From: JAKFYM01 sp964416595
GTDB taxonomy: Bacteria; Bdellovibrionota; UBA1018; CAIPTA01
Direction of reading: 5' to 3'
NCBI GenBank assembly: GCA_964416595.1
Contig: CAYQES010000007.1
Coordinates: forward strand, 1 to 64,000
DNA: 64,000 nucleotides
This document shows positions 1 through 9,205 of the stretch, piece by piece. The notes under the pieces were generated by a model. That model worked only from the letters and a program-made list of their open reading frames with translations. It ran no database searches and was not told where the DNA came from. A program made the position numbers and the translations under genes. Position 1 is the first letter of the stretch, and each line of letters starts with the position of its first letter.

Positions 1-72
1 AGGGGAATTTTACCTATCCCTTTAATTTAATTCACAAACTTCTCAGACAGGCTCCCGCGAGGAATCGGTGCG

Positions 73-140
73 TTACTGTACCAGTAAGAACAAAAAATCT
101 TCATAATGCACAGCGGCCTCAACGCGAGGCCGCTGTGCAT
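73..140. repeat. Two perfect inverted repeats upstream of rdgB
   Basis: Two perfect palindromic elements lie in the first 260 bases. One is TTACTG/CAGTAA with a 3-nt centre at 73-87. The other is a 15-bp stem, 106-120 paired with 126-140, around a 5-nt loop. No T-run follows the long stem on the + strand, while a short T-run follows on the - strand. It could be a terminator for a gene left of the window, a bidirectional terminator, or a dispersed palindrome. Nothing else is evident in 1-170. Confidence 0.6.
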
Positions 141-171
141 CACTATACCACCACTTCTCCCCCCGAAATCA

Positions 172-199
172 TTGACAAAAAACCACCCGGGTTTACCTT
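172..199 (+). promoter_or_regulatory. Putative sigma-70 promoter for rdgB
   Basis: TTGACA at 172-177 is a perfect -35 box. TACCTT at 194-199 is a poor -10 with a 16-nt spacer. It lies about 60 nt upstream of the rdgB start and is the only good match in the leader. Confidence 0.45.
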
Positions 200-258
200 A
201 AACTAGAAGCAAAACAGCGCTTAACACTACTACCGGCAACTAGAGGAGTACTCAAAGC

Positions 259-897
259 ATGCGTCCCATGAACCTCATCACCCTCGCCAGCCTCAACAAA
301 GGCAAACAAGCGGAGTTTGCAGCTCTTCTGGCTAAACATGGCCTGCGCCTCGGCACCCTCGATCAATTTGTGCGAAACTTTACGTTCCTGGAAAAAGTGG
401 AATCCGAAGAGCGCGCCGCCACTTATTACGACAACGCCTTCCGTAAATGCTTCGCTGCTTTCCAGGCCGCCAAGGTCCCCATGCTGGCCGATGATTCCGG
501 CCTCGAGATCGATGCTCTCAACGGTGAGCCCGGCGTGCACTCGGCACACTTTGCAAAAGCCACCGCCCGGGAATCCCAAAGTCAGGCCAATCGCCGAAAA
601 GTGCTCGAGCTCTTAAAAGGCAAATCCAACCGCAAGGCCCGCATGCGTTCCGTGCTTGTGTTCATGATCGAAGGCATCGTGCTCAAGGCCGAAGGCGTTT
701 GCGAGGGCACGATTTCGGAAAAAGAATTGGGTACCGGCGGATTTGGCTATGATTCGATTTTCATCCCCAATGGCGCCAGCAAAAGCTTTGCAGAACTTGA
801 GTTCGAAGAAAAAAACCGCTTAAGCCACCGCGCTCTCGCTGTAGAAGAACTAGTGAGGCTTATGCGGGAGCGGGAAGTGCAACTCGTGAGGCCTTAA
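259..897 (+). CDS. rdgB: Non-canonical purine NTP pyrophosphatase (RdgB/HAM1)
   Basis: Cleans the nucleotide pool by hydrolysing dITP, XTP and ITP to monophosphates in the cytoplasm. Family signatures are visible: an N-terminal LASLNKGKQAEF segment (phosphate-binding T/S-N-xxK-xxE pattern), ADDSGLEIDALNGEPGVHSA near residues 75-95, GFGYDSIF near 160, and EKNRLSHRALA near the C-terminus. Length 212 aa is slightly above the usual 195-205. GAGGAG at 243-248 precedes ATG 259; ATG 268 is an alternative. It ends 3 nt before the ABC ATPase, so it may be the first gene of that operon. Confidence 0.93.
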   Translation: MRPMNLITLASLNKGKQAEFAALLAKHGLRLGTLDQFVRNFTFLEKVESEERAATYYDNAFRKCFAAFQAAKVPMLADDSGLEIDALNGEPGVHSAHFAKATARESQSQANRRKVLELLKGKSNRKARMRSVLVFMIEGIVLKAEGVCEGTISEKELGTGGFGYDSIFIPNGASKSFAELEFEEKNRLSHRALAVEELVRLMREREVQLVRP

Positions 898-900
898 CCT

Positions 901-1869
901 ATGATCGAGGTTCGCGCGCTCAGTAAAAATTATGATTCTCGCCAGGCCGTAAAAGGCGTCACATTCTCTGTGCAAAAAGGCGAGATTCTTGGATTCCTCG
1001 GTCCCAATGGCGCCGGAAAATCTACCACCATGAAAATGCTGAGTGGATTTTTGCCCGCCACTTCCGGATCCGCCACCATCAACGGCTTTGATATCCACAA
1101 GCAACCCATCCAAGCCAAGGGCTCCATCGGTTACTTGCCGGAAAATCCCCCCGTCTATATGGGCATGGATGTGCAGTCCTATTTAGAGTTCGCCGCCCGT
1201 CTCCACCAAGTGCCCAAGCATCGAGTGAAAGCTGCCGTAGCGGATGCCCTGGAAAAATGCGGCATTGGCGATGTGCGAAGCCGCTTGATCGGCAATCTTT
1301 CGAAAGGCTACCGCCAGCGGGTGGGCCTTGCGCAAGCGATCACTCACAATCCGCCCGTACTCATTCTCGACGAACCCACCGTGGGCCTCGATCCTCGACA
1401 GATCATCGATATCCGGAATCTCATCAAAAATTTGGGCGGCGATCACACCGTGATCCTCTCCACCCATATTTTGCCCGAAGTGCAGGCCACCTGTTCGAGA
1501 GTGGTGGTGATCGATAAGGGCCAAGTGGTGGCCGAGGATACTTTAAGTGGAATTGCGAGCCGTATGCAAAGTAGTGTGCGTCTTACGGTGCTCAGCCAAC
1601 AGGATCCGAGCTCTCTTCTGCCGAAATTAAAATCCTTCTCCGGCATTTCCGCCGTTGAAGCACTCGGAGCCAACGAAGCGGGGGAGTTTGCATTGCGCTT
1701 GGAGTGTGGAAAAGGCGTAGACGTGCGCGCCCACGTGGCTGAACTATTTGTGCAAGAGCGCAAGGGCCTGCTCGCTCTCAGCCAAGAAAAGCTCAGCCTC
1801 GAGGATGCGTTTGTTCGTCTCATCACGAGCGATGAAACCACCCGGGATCTCAATCCGGAGGAATCATGA
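901..1869 (+). CDS. ABC transporter ATP-binding protein, GldA-like
   Basis: Cytoplasmic ATPase of an ABC-2 type exporter. Walker A is GPNGAGKST near residue 33, the signature is LSKGYRQRVGLAQ, and Walker B is VLILDEPTVGLDP followed by a switch His in STHILPE. The C-terminal ~90 residues are the extra domain typical of the CcmA/GldA subgroup. It overlaps the permease start by 4 nt (ATGA), and the next genes are GldF- and GldG-like, so the three form one complex. In Bacteroidetes this set is linked to gliding. Here the substrate is unknown and motility should not be assumed. Confidence 0.9.
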   Translation: MIEVRALSKNYDSRQAVKGVTFSVQKGEILGFLGPNGAGKSTTMKMLSGFLPATSGSATINGFDIHKQPIQAKGSIGYLPENPPVYMGMDVQSYLEFAARLHQVPKHRVKAAVADALEKCGIGDVRSRLIGNLSKGYRQRVGLAQAITHNPPVLILDEPTVGLDPRQIIDIRNLIKNLGGDHTVILSTHILPEVQATCSRVVVIDKGQVVAEDTLSGIASRMQSSVRLTVLSQQDPSSLLPKLKSFSGISAVEALGANEAGEFALRLECGKGVDVRAHVAELFVQERKGLLALSQEKLSLEDAFVRLITSDETTRDLNPEES

Positions 1870-2618
1870 ATTTCGTATGGCTCATTGCCCGTAAGGATAT
1901 CCGTTCTTATTTTTATTCTCCCGTAGCCTATTGCGTGATCGGCAGCTTCCTTCTGCTCGTGGGTTGGATGTTTTCCAATCTCTTCGGCTATTACGTGGAG
2001 AGCCTCCAGCAGTTTGCGGCCTTTAGTGCCGGCGGAAAACCTACTCTCACGGAAAATCTTTTGCGCCCGCTCTTTGGCAATATGAATGTGGTGCTCTTGT
2101 TTGTGGCACCCTTTGTTACGATGCGTCTTCTCGCCGAAGAAACCAAGGATCACACTATGGAACTTTTGCGTACAGCACCATTGAAACCTTTGCATATCGT
2201 GCTCGGAAAATTCTGCGCGGGGCTTGGGGTGATCTTAATCATGCTCGCGGCAACTTTAGTGTATCCCGCACTCCTCTACTTTATGACCGATCCCGACTGG
2301 GGTGTGGTATTTTGCGGGTACTTGGGCGTGGTGTTACTCGCAGCCACTTACGTAGCGATCGGTTTGTTCTGGAGTTCTCGCACGGAAAACCAAATCGTGG
2401 CAGCAGTGCTCACCTTCGGCACCCTTTTATTTTTGTGGTTGATCCAGTGGTCTGCGGATCGGGCGGGCCCCATTTGGAGTGATGTGCTGAACCATCTTTC
2501 CTTGATTGGACACTTCACCAATTTTTCTCAAGGGCTAGTGGATAGCACTGATATTATTTTTTACCTCACCTTTACAGGATTTGCCCTATTCGTAACGAAT
2601 TTGGGCTTGGATACTTAG
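1866..2618 (+). CDS. ABC-2 transporter permease, GldF-like
   Basis: Inner-membrane permease partner of the upstream ATPase. It has about six hydrophobic segments; the conserved LLAEETKDHTMELLRTAPL stretch (residues ~78-97) lies in the cytoplasmic loop and is characteristic of this ABC-2 subfamily. Length 250 aa is normal. The ATGA overlap indicates translational coupling with the ATPase. A good SD, AGGAGAAC, follows in the 9-nt gap to the GldG-like gene. Confidence 0.88.
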   Translation: MNFVWLIARKDIRSYFYSPVAYCVIGSFLLLVGWMFSNLFGYYVESLQQFAAFSAGGKPTLTENLLRPLFGNMNVVLLFVAPFVTMRLLAEETKDHTMELLRTAPLKPLHIVLGKFCAGLGVILIMLAATLVYPALLYFMTDPDWGVVFCGYLGVVLLAATYVAIGLFWSSRTENQIVAAVLTFGTLLFLWLIQWSADRAGPIWSDVLNHLSLIGHFTNFSQGLVDSTDIIFYLTFTGFALFVTNLGLDT

Positions 2619-2627
2619 GAGAACAGT

Positions 2628-4157
2628 ATGAAAAATCTCCTACTCGGCATTGCGACTTTCCTCTCCGCCACCGCGGCTTGGGTGCTCTACCTAATGAATT
2701 TTGATTCCTTGGTAGTGAAGGGCTTGTGGGCTGCGGCGGCCGCTCTTGGTTTGGCGTGGATTTTTGTTTCCCGAAAAAATCTTTTGCAATTTTTTACCCG
2801 TAAATCCACCCGAACGGGCGTGAATGTAGCCTTTGTGGTATTCCTTGTGCTTGGGATTTTAGTGTTCGTGAATATGTTGGCCAAGGAATACAACTGGCGT
2901 AAAGATCTCACCCGTTCTTCCGTAAATTCCCTTAGCCCACAAACCATAAAAATCTTGAAAGAGCTGCCACAAGAAGTGAAGGTGTATTACTTCAGCACGC
3001 TCCAAGATAAAGAGAAAAACGCCACACTTTTTAAAAACTACGCCTACGTCTCCAAGCGTTTTTTGTATGAATTTGTGGACACTACCCGCCGCCCCACTCT
3101 CGTGCAAAGCATGGAAGTAAAACGCAACAACACTGTGGTGTTTCAGCTCGGGGGCACGAATAAAAAAGTGAAGGTAGAAGGCGTTAGCGAAGAAAAGCTT
3201 ACGAACGGTTTGATCAAACTCCTACAGACAAAAGAGCAGGTCGTTTATTTTGTGACCGGTCATGGGGAGCGAACCCTTAGTAGTGATCCTTTAGGATATA
3301 GTGCCTTACAAGAGGAATTAGAAAAACAAGGCTATACAGTGAAAGAGTTCAATCTCTTGAGTGCTGCAAACATCCCCGCCGATGCCGCTATGCTAGCGAT
3401 CATCGGGCCCACCACCACTTTTTTCCCAAAAGAGCTAGAGGCAATTAAAGCCTGGCTGGCCAAAGGCGGGCGCTTGCTGGCCGCCCTGGATTTAGATCCA
3501 AGAGAAAACGGCTTAGCAAAGGGTAGTCGGCAATTGGCGGAATTTTTGCGCAACTATGGCGTGAAGACAACAGGCCAAATGCTTGTTGATCATTTGAGCC
3601 GCTTGGCTAATGAGGATGCCCAAGTGGTTTTAGGTTTTTCTGGCTCACCAGAACATCCGGTTACGAAGGATTTTCCCTTTTCGGCAAGATCCGCAAGTTT
3701 CCTTTTTTCTCTCAGCACTTATTTTACGCAAGAAACTTCTGATTTTGCCGTTACGCCTTTAGTGCTTACTTCCCCTGAAGTTTGGGCCGAGAGTGATTGG
3801 GCGAGCCTCAAGGCAGGCAAGGTGAGTTTCCAGCAAGGGCAAGACACAAAGGGCCAAATGGCATTGGCTGTAGCCATGGAAAAGGAAAAATCGCGGCTCG
3901 TTGTTTTTGGTACTTCGGCCTTTGCCACGAATTTGATGTTGGATAAAGCCCTTAACCGGAATCTTTTCCTCAATGCGGTGGCGTGGCTTGCAGATAACGA
4001 GCAATTGATCAGCATCCTTCCTAAAGACGAAGGCGGCAGCATCAAACCCTTTCACGGCGGCATGGTGAACCTCGTGCTCTTTGTTTCCGTTTTCTTAACA
4101 CCTCTCTTGCTGGTAGTGGCGGGCGTTTGGGTGTGGGTTCGGAGGAAAAAGCTTTGA
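2628..4157 (+). CDS. GldG-like ABC auxiliary protein (ABC_transp_aux)
   Basis: 509-aa membrane-anchored protein with three hydrophobic segments in the first ~90 residues, a long extracytoplasmic/IFT52-like region (residues ~100-450, including TGHGERTLSSDPLGYSALQE) and a final transmembrane helix followed by RRKKL. This matches the GldG / ABC_transp_aux architecture that accompanies GldA and GldF homologues. SD AGGAGAACAGT precedes the ATG. Its end overlaps the start of the DUF4340 gene by four bases if the TTG start is used. Confidence 0.82.
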   Translation: MKNLLLGIATFLSATAAWVLYLMNFDSLVVKGLWAAAAALGLAWIFVSRKNLLQFFTRKSTRTGVNVAFVVFLVLGILVFVNMLAKEYNWRKDLTRSSVNSLSPQTIKILKELPQEVKVYYFSTLQDKEKNATLFKNYAYVSKRFLYEFVDTTRRPTLVQSMEVKRNNTVVFQLGGTNKKVKVEGVSEEKLTNGLIKLLQTKEQVVYFVTGHGERTLSSDPLGYSALQEELEKQGYTVKEFNLLSAANIPADAAMLAIIGPTTTFFPKELEAIKAWLAKGGRLLAALDLDPRENGLAKGSRQLAEFLRNYGVKTTGQMLVDHLSRLANEDAQVVLGFSGSPEHPVTKDFPFSARSASFLFSLSTYFTQETSDFAVTPLVLTSPEVWAESDWASLKAGKVSFQQGQDTKGQMALAVAMEKEKSRLVVFGTSAFATNLMLDKALNRNLFLNAVAWLADNEQLISILPKDEGGSIKPFHGGMVNLVLFVSVFLTPLLLVVAGVWVWVRRKKL

Positions 4158-5545
4158 GCGCTCGCGCTATCTTGCTGTTGATGTTGATCTTTATGATCCT
4201 TGGATCCTTTGCGTTCTTTAATCCCTTTCGGGAAAAAAAAGAGGAACAAGCAGAGCGAGATGCACGGGTGCTCTGGTTAAAAAATAAGAAGCTAGAACAG
4301 ATTTCCTTGCCAGGGCAAAAAATCACGCTCCAATGCGTTTTGCCTGCGGGATGCCCCTTTGACGGCACGGGTGAATGGCGGCTGTTAAGCCCCGTGCAGG
4401 ATGAAGGGGATGCCTCCACGATCGGTTCTTTTGCCAGCACGCTCTTCCAATTAAAGGTGGAAGAAAAAATCGATTTTGAGAATCCACCGGACACACAAGA
4501 ATTTGGTTTAGGGTTAGGAAAGACAGTGGAACTTAAGGTGCAAGGCGAGAACACGCCTTACATTTTGGAAGTCGGAAAAAATACTCCTGTAGGCCCCAAT
4601 GTTTATTTGCGCAATAAAGCGGAGCCCTTACGGCTCTATGTGGTGCCTTCATATTTTTCTGAAATGCTCACCAAAGATCTTTTTCATTGGCGCAATAAAC
4701 GTTTATTCCCTAAAGCTGTGGTGGAAAAAGTTACGGCCCTAGAGTGGCAGGGTAAAACTAGCGTAACGGCCAAAAAAGCAGAGGGAAAATGGCTACTAGA
4801 GCGCCCCGTAAAAGCTCCTGCCAATTTTATCATGCTAGAAGGAATCGCGAGCACTCTCGTGTATGCTTCCGCCAAAGCGGTAGCCGAAAAAGCGCCACTG
4901 GGTAAACCCCTCTGGCAGGCAGGATTTTCGGAAGGCGAAAAACAACATCACTTAGAACTTTTCCCTGGAGCTAAAAAGGGCGAGTATCTCGCGCAAGTGG
5001 CCAAGCAAACCTACGTGGTGGATGCGGTGCCCTTCGAGCGTTTAAATAAGCCACTCTTAGAATACCGGGAGCGAAAGCTCTTTCCACTACAGGATAAAAC
5101 CGCAGTGAAGGAAATGATTTTCCACTTTCCTCGGGAGAAAAAATCCTTACACCTCAAAAAAGATGGCAAGCAATGGATTGCTGATGAAACCAAGGAACCT
5201 TTAGCCCAGGAACGCATCGACACCTTGTTGGGTCGCTTACTTTCCTCCGAGGCCCACGCTTTTTTCCCGTCCACTAGTCAAGCGGCTTTAGTTTTCAGTA
5301 AAAACCCGAAGGACGTGGAAGTAAAACTGCTTGGTCCGCAAGAATACTCAGCGCGTTTCCTCGTGCTGGAGCGTAAATCTCTTCTCACAGAAAGCCCCGT
5401 TCCCGGAGAGTTGAGTGCTTACGGCGCAGATCTCTTGCAAGTGATGCCGATCCGGCCCCAAGATTTATACCAGGCAAACAATACGGTAGTAGTTTCTGAG
5501 CCAACAAAGGAACCCGATGGACACGATCATTCTCACAGCCACTAA
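4154..5545 (+). CDS. DUF4340 domain protein of the ABC cassette
   Basis: 463-aa protein with one N-terminal transmembrane helix (ILLLMLIFMILGSFAFF) and two tandem beta-rich DUF4340-type repeats. Similar segments (LFHWRNKRLFP..., LLEYRERKLFPL...) occur near residues 180 and 305. DUF4340 proteins regularly follow GldG-like genes. Start: an ATG exists at 4127, but TTG 4154 has a strong SD (GGAGG at 4140-4145) and gives the usual 4-nt TTGA overlap with the upstream stop, so TTG is preferred. The C-terminus ends in a His-rich DGHDHSHSH tail that could bind metal. Confidence 0.8.
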   Translation: MSARAILLLMLIFMILGSFAFFNPFREKKEEQAERDARVLWLKNKKLEQISLPGQKITLQCVLPAGCPFDGTGEWRLLSPVQDEGDASTIGSFASTLFQLKVEEKIDFENPPDTQEFGLGLGKTVELKVQGENTPYILEVGKNTPVGPNVYLRNKAEPLRLYVVPSYFSEMLTKDLFHWRNKRLFPKAVVEKVTALEWQGKTSVTAKKAEGKWLLERPVKAPANFIMLEGIASTLVYASAKAVAEKAPLGKPLWQAGFSEGEKQHHLELFPGAKKGEYLAQVAKQTYVVDAVPFERLNKPLLEYRERKLFPLQDKTAVKEMIFHFPREKKSLHLKKDGKQWIADETKEPLAQERIDTLLGRLLSSEAHAFFPSTSQAALVFSKNPKDVEVKLLGPQEYSARFLVLERKSLLTESPVPGELSAYGADLLQVMPIRPQDLYQANNTVVVSEPTKEPDGHDHSHSH

Positions 5546-6203
5546 TCCTATTTCTGAATATGGCTCCCGGGTAAAGCGGGCATTATTTAGCCCCACGCAA
5601 TTTTTTCGGCAAGAGCGACTATCCCTTAACGAGGCTGTGGTGTTTGGTTTGTTGAGCGCCTGGCTTTCCGCCGTGGTGGCCTTTGCTTTATCCACCATGA
5701 ATTCCCTCGTGCTTACGCAGCTTTTTGAGCGCTGGGTGCAGCGCCTTATTTCTTCGGAATCTTCTTTTGCGTTTTTGGGAATGTCCGGAGAATCTTTTCT
5801 TTATACGGCGGGTTTTGTGATCCTCGCCCCATTCTTTTTTCTTTTGCGGATTTTATTTGGCTCCGTGATTTTATTTATTTGCACTCGTTTGTTTTTGGAT
5901 CCGGCAAAAAACTCCATCGTATCTTTTCAGGAAGTGATGCGCTTAGAGGCCACTTCCTTTGTGAGCCAGTGGTATGTGGTGGTGCCCATCTTCGGCACTT
6001 TGATCGCATATGTGGTGCAAATGATTCTCTTGGTGGCCGGTTTACGGGAAAGTTTTCAGATTAGCGGGCAGAGAGCCTGGGTGATTGTGTTGGCGCCCTA
6101 TGTATTTTTGCTGATACTTGGTTTTATTTTTCTTTTTGTGGCTTTCGCTTTTTTCCATGTATTCCTGCAGGATTTTTTCAACCTTAGCTTTTGGGCTGTT
6201 TAA
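5517..6203 (+). CDS. Yip1-like multi-pass membrane protein
   Basis: 228 aa with five or so hydrophobic helices and an N-terminal SPTQFFRQ segment typical of bacterial Yip1-domain proteins. It starts within the last 29 bases of the DUF4340 gene (AAGGA SD just upstream), so it belongs to the same transcript. Function in bacteria is unknown; its position suggests an accessory membrane factor for the ABC cassette. Confidence 0.7.
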   Translation: MDTIILTATNPISEYGSRVKRALFSPTQFFRQERLSLNEAVVFGLLSAWLSAVVAFALSTMNSLVLTQLFERWVQRLISSESSFAFLGMSGESFLYTAGFVILAPFFFLLRILFGSVILFICTRLFLDPAKNSIVSFQEVMRLEATSFVSQWYVVVPIFGTLIAYVVQMILLVAGLRESFQISGQRAWVIVLAPYVFLLILGFIFLFVAFAFFHVFLQDFFNLSFWAV

Positions 6204-6246
6204 GCCCTAGCCACCGTCTACTTTTTCCGCACTTTTTCTTTTCCCT

Positions 6247-6268
6247 GTCTCTTCTAAGAGACTTTTCC
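6247..6268 (+). terminator. Possible weak terminator after the ABC cassette
   Basis: GTCTCTT and AAGAGAC form a 6-7 bp hairpin at 6247-6262 followed by TTTT. The T-run is short, so termination may be partial. It separates the ABC cassette from the HEAT-like gene. Confidence 0.4.
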
Positions 6269-6333
6269 TTTCGCTGGTTTAAGTCACTCTTATTTAAGGC
6301 GCATCCTTTGCACATCTTTAGTGGGGGATTTTT

Positions 6334-7050
6334 GTGTCTATTCTATTGGTTTTTTTACTATCCGTTACTAGCTGGGCCGGCGCCGAATGCCGCTCCAACT
6401 ACGGCGCGGCCTTACAGGCTTTGAGCCGGCAAGCCACGGATCCTGAGCTACGGAGTGTAGCGGGGCAGTGTTTAGTAAAGTATCATTTAGACAAAACAGA
6501 AGTAGCCAAAGAAATTTTACGTGTTTTAAAAAATCCCGAAGAGGATCTTTTTTTGAGAGAAGATTTGATCGATGCCTTCGCTCACGGAACCCTTCGTAAA
6601 AAAGTACAAGTAAAAGAAGCCTTATCGCCCGAACTCAACGACCAAGATCGGGAAGCTGTGGGCCGCACCGTGGCCAGTGCCCAAGATATTTTAGCCGTCA
6701 CCCAGGCTGTAAAGAGCATGAATGAAACCGTTTCCACCGTGGCGATGGAGAATGAGTTTTTCAAAGTCCTAGGGGAAATCGCCCTGAATTCAACTAACCA
6801 CATTATCTTACGCTCCATGGCCATTTCAGCGTTAGAGGAGGCCAGCAAAAAAATTGTGGCGAGCGGCCTCTATGAAGATCGCTCGCTCCGCATTACTCAG
6901 GATACTTTACGGGCCCTAGCCACATCGGGTGAAAACATTGACTATTATAGTGGTGCCCATTCCGCCTACGAGCGCTTAGTGATCGCCGGCATGCCTTTCT
7001 TTAAAGAGCCCTTGGGCCGTGCCCTGGCTTCGGAACCTACCAGGAAGTAA
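6334..7050 (+). CDS. Secreted HEAT-repeat-like protein
   Basis: 238 aa; signal peptide at residues 1-17 (LLVFLLSVTSWAGA). The remainder is almost entirely helical with repeated 'R-x-x-A-x-x-A-L' patterns reminiscent of HEAT/PBS-lyase repeats. GTG start preceded by a GGGGG stretch. The 3' end overlaps the 3' end of comEC on the opposite strand by 14 bases. No specific function can be assigned. Confidence 0.6.
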   Translation: MSILLVFLLSVTSWAGAECRSNYGAALQALSRQATDPELRSVAGQCLVKYHLDKTEVAKEILRVLKNPEEDLFLREDLIDAFAHGTLRKKVQVKEALSPELNDQDREAVGRTVASAQDILAVTQAVKSMNETVSTVAMENEFFKVLGEIALNSTNHIILRSMAISALEEASKKIVASGLYEDRSLRITQDTLRALATSGENIDYYSGAHSAYERLVIAGMPFFKEPLGRALASEPTRK

Positions 7051-8590
7051 TGCTGCCCTCCTGATCCGTTCTTCTCACGAATATATTTTGATCTTCAAGA
7101 CGCTCTAAGACTTCCTGGGCTGGATGGCCATAGGGATTTTTTCTGCCACAGCTGATGAGCGCCGTATGGGCGCGGGTGGCACGCAGAAAATTTGCACTAG
7201 AAGAAAATTTACTGCCATGGTGCCCGACCTTTAGAAAATCAGCCGTGGGTATTCTTGCTTCTTGCTGCAATAGCCAGTTTTCTGAAACTTCCCCGCCATC
7301 CCCTGTGAGCCAAATGGATTGCCCGCCTTTTATTTGGCCGTGACAAAAGGGGGAGGCCTCATTGGACGTATGAAAGGGCGGCAGCCAGCAGCGTAATCCT
7401 GGCGGCGCTTCTTTAGAGCTTAAAAATTTTATTTTCAGCCGAGCTTTTTCCGCCGCGGATAAGGCAAAAAAGATTTTAGGATTGGCGAGGAGCTCGGGCC
7501 TAAGCCAGAGAGCGTTTTTTATTTTATGGCGACTAAGAAGGGCTGGGATGCCGCCCATATGATCTTTATCCGTATGGGTGAGGAGTAGGTGATCTATGCT
7601 ACCGATGCCTAGTTTTTCCAAGGCTCGATTCACGGCCGCGGTTTTTGGGCCTGCGTCTACCAGGAGGCGCTCTCCTTGGGGGAGGTTGAGATAAATGGAA
7701 TCGCCTTGGCCCACGTCTAAGAGGGCAAGATTGGCTTTAGGCCAAAAGAGCGCTAGCGGAATGAAGAGCAGCAATAAAATTTTTTTATAAAAGCAAGCCA
7801 GCACAAAAAGGGCAGAGAAAAAGAAAAAACTTTTTGGTTCCACCCAATAGGTGAGGCCCAAAAGTGCATCGCCTGCGCTTAAAATTTTTGTGATTTCTTC
7901 CATGCCATAGGCCGCTAAATCCAAAAAAGGGGAGGGGATATGGAGACTTTGTAAAATAAGATCCAAAATCGCTAACGGTAAAACGGTGCAACTAATAAGG
8001 AGGCCCAGGGTCACATTCCATAGAGGAGAAGAGAGGGAAAATTGGTAAAAGTATCCAATGATGACCGGCAGGGTGAACAGCCAGGGCCCTAAAGATACTA
8101 TGAAGAGGTTTCGCCCGCCGATCCAGAGCACTCCTGCCATGCCCAGGGCCGAGAGGCAAAAAGATAGGCTCGAGCCTTTTCCTAAAAACCAAGAGCATAC
8201 AAGCGAAAGCGCAAAGACCCAAAAGCGGGAAGCCCTCACTTCTACCAATTGGGCCGCCGCTAGCAGTGTAGTAAAAGCATAGGCTCGCACTAAGGGTGAA
8301 GACCAGTCGGTTTGCGTGCCGAAAAAGGTCATTAAGCCGAAAGAAATTCCAAAAGCTAGATAGGATTTAATTTTTTTTGGAGGCTTTAACGCTAGCGTAA
8401 GCATACGGGCTAAAAATAGCGCGGCCCCCATATGAAACCCCGAGGCGCTAAAAAGATGTAGCAAGCCCGTTCGTCCATAGAGAAAAATGGTTTCCGGTGA
8501 AAGGCCGTTTAGGCGTCCATATAGCATTGCTTGTACGAGGGCCAAGCCATTGTCCATGAACGGTGGAATGCGGCTTCCGGGCCAAAGCAC
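7037..8590 (-). CDS. comEC: ComEC/Rec2 family DNA-uptake channel protein
   Basis: Inner-membrane channel for single-stranded DNA entry during transformation. The competence domain is marked by GLLHLFSASGFHMG (residues ~41-54) and about eight hydrophobic helices. The C-terminal metallo-beta-lactamase fold starts near residue 290 (LALLDVGQGDSIYLNLP, LLTHTDKDHMGG, VGHHGS). Length 517 aa is short for ComEC: the N-terminal DUF4131/OB region is missing, as in many smaller homologues. GTG start at 8590; the frame stays open upstream without a good ATG. Confidence 0.85.
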   Translation of the reverse strand: MLWPGSRIPPFMDNGLALVQAMLYGRLNGLSPETIFLYGRTGLLHLFSASGFHMGAALFLARMLTLALKPPKKIKSYLAFGISFGLMTFFGTQTDWSSPLVRAYAFTTLLAAAQLVEVRASRFWVFALSLVCSWFLGKGSSLSFCLSALGMAGVLWIGGRNLFIVSLGPWLFTLPVIIGYFYQFSLSSPLWNVTLGLLISCTVLPLAILDLILQSLHIPSPFLDLAAYGMEEITKILSAGDALLGLTYWVEPKSFFFFSALFVLACFYKKILLLLFIPLALFWPKANLALLDVGQGDSIYLNLPQGERLLVDAGPKTAAVNRALEKLGIGSIDHLLLTHTDKDHMGGIPALLSRHKIKNALWLRPELLANPKIFFALSAAEKARLKIKFLSSKEAPPGLRCWLPPFHTSNEASPFCHGQIKGGQSIWLTGDGGEVSENWLLQQEARIPTADFLKVGHHGSKFSSSANFLRATRAHTALISCGRKNPYGHPAQEVLERLEDQNIFVRRTDQEGSITSW

Positions 8591-8623
8591 GGTGCTGGAG
8601 ATGGCTAAGATAAATGAGGTTTT

Positions 8624-9136
8624 TTGGGCGCACGGCGGATTTCGAACAGCGCCATGGGTGGAATTGAAACAAAGAGTGGGTTAGCCTTTTCTTGCGTGGA
8701 CAAACTAAAACTTTTCCTCCTAGCGGACGGTATCATCGTGGCCGTGGGTCTAGCTTTTTTCCTCTACCTTTTTTTAAAAAGAGGCAAAGAGAGCGGCTTT
8801 CGGGATGATTTATGGGCGGAAAAGAAAAAACGCGCCGTGGAAGATCAGGTGGACAAAAAAATCCTCCTGGAGCATCGGCCCGACCCTACAGACCCAGATC
8901 CACCATCCGCTACCCCCCAAGAATTTCGTTTTCCGAACTTTCACGGTAAAGCCCACGAGATCCTAGGGCTACCGGCGGATGCCGGTCGGGAGTTGGTGCT
9001 AAAAGCCTATAAGCACTGGATCAAGCGTTATCACCCGGACCGGGTGGCTCATTTGGGAGCAAAATACGTGGAACAAGCCCGGCGGCGCGCTGAGCAGCTC
9101 AATTCCGCCCGGGATGAGCTTTTGAAAAAGTCTTAA
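8624..9136 (+). CDS. Membrane-anchored J-domain protein
   Basis: About 145-170 aa: one transmembrane helix (LFLLADGIIVAVGLAFFLYL), a charged linker, then a C-terminal J domain (HEILGLPADAGRELVLKAYK ... with the diagnostic HPD in RYHPDRV). It should stimulate a DnaK-type Hsp70 at the inner face of the membrane; topology resembles DjlA/TerB-less J proteins. Start uncertain: TTG 8624 has GAGG five bases upstream, ATG 8654 and GTG 8696 lack SDs, and GTG 8696 would place the TM at the very N-terminus. Divergent from comEC. Confidence 0.72.
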   Translation: MGARRISNSAMGGIETKSGLAFSCVDKLKLFLLADGIIVAVGLAFFLYLFLKRGKESGFRDDLWAEKKKRAVEDQVDKKILLEHRPDPTDPDPPSATPQEFRFPNFHGKAHEILGLPADAGRELVLKAYKHWIKRYHPDRVAHLGAKYVEQARRRAEQLNSARDELLKKS

Positions 9137-9150
9137 GATAACTGCTATTT

Positions 9151-9172
9151 AAGTCTGGCCGGGGGCTTTTTT
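9151..9172 (+). terminator. Possible intrinsic terminator after J-protein gene
   Basis: AAGTC pairs with GGCTT (one G-U) around a GC-rich loop and is followed by six T residues at 9167-9172. Confidence 0.4.
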
Positions 9173-9205
9173 GAGGTGGCTTAAAAAAAGTTTGCCATCT
9201 CTATC

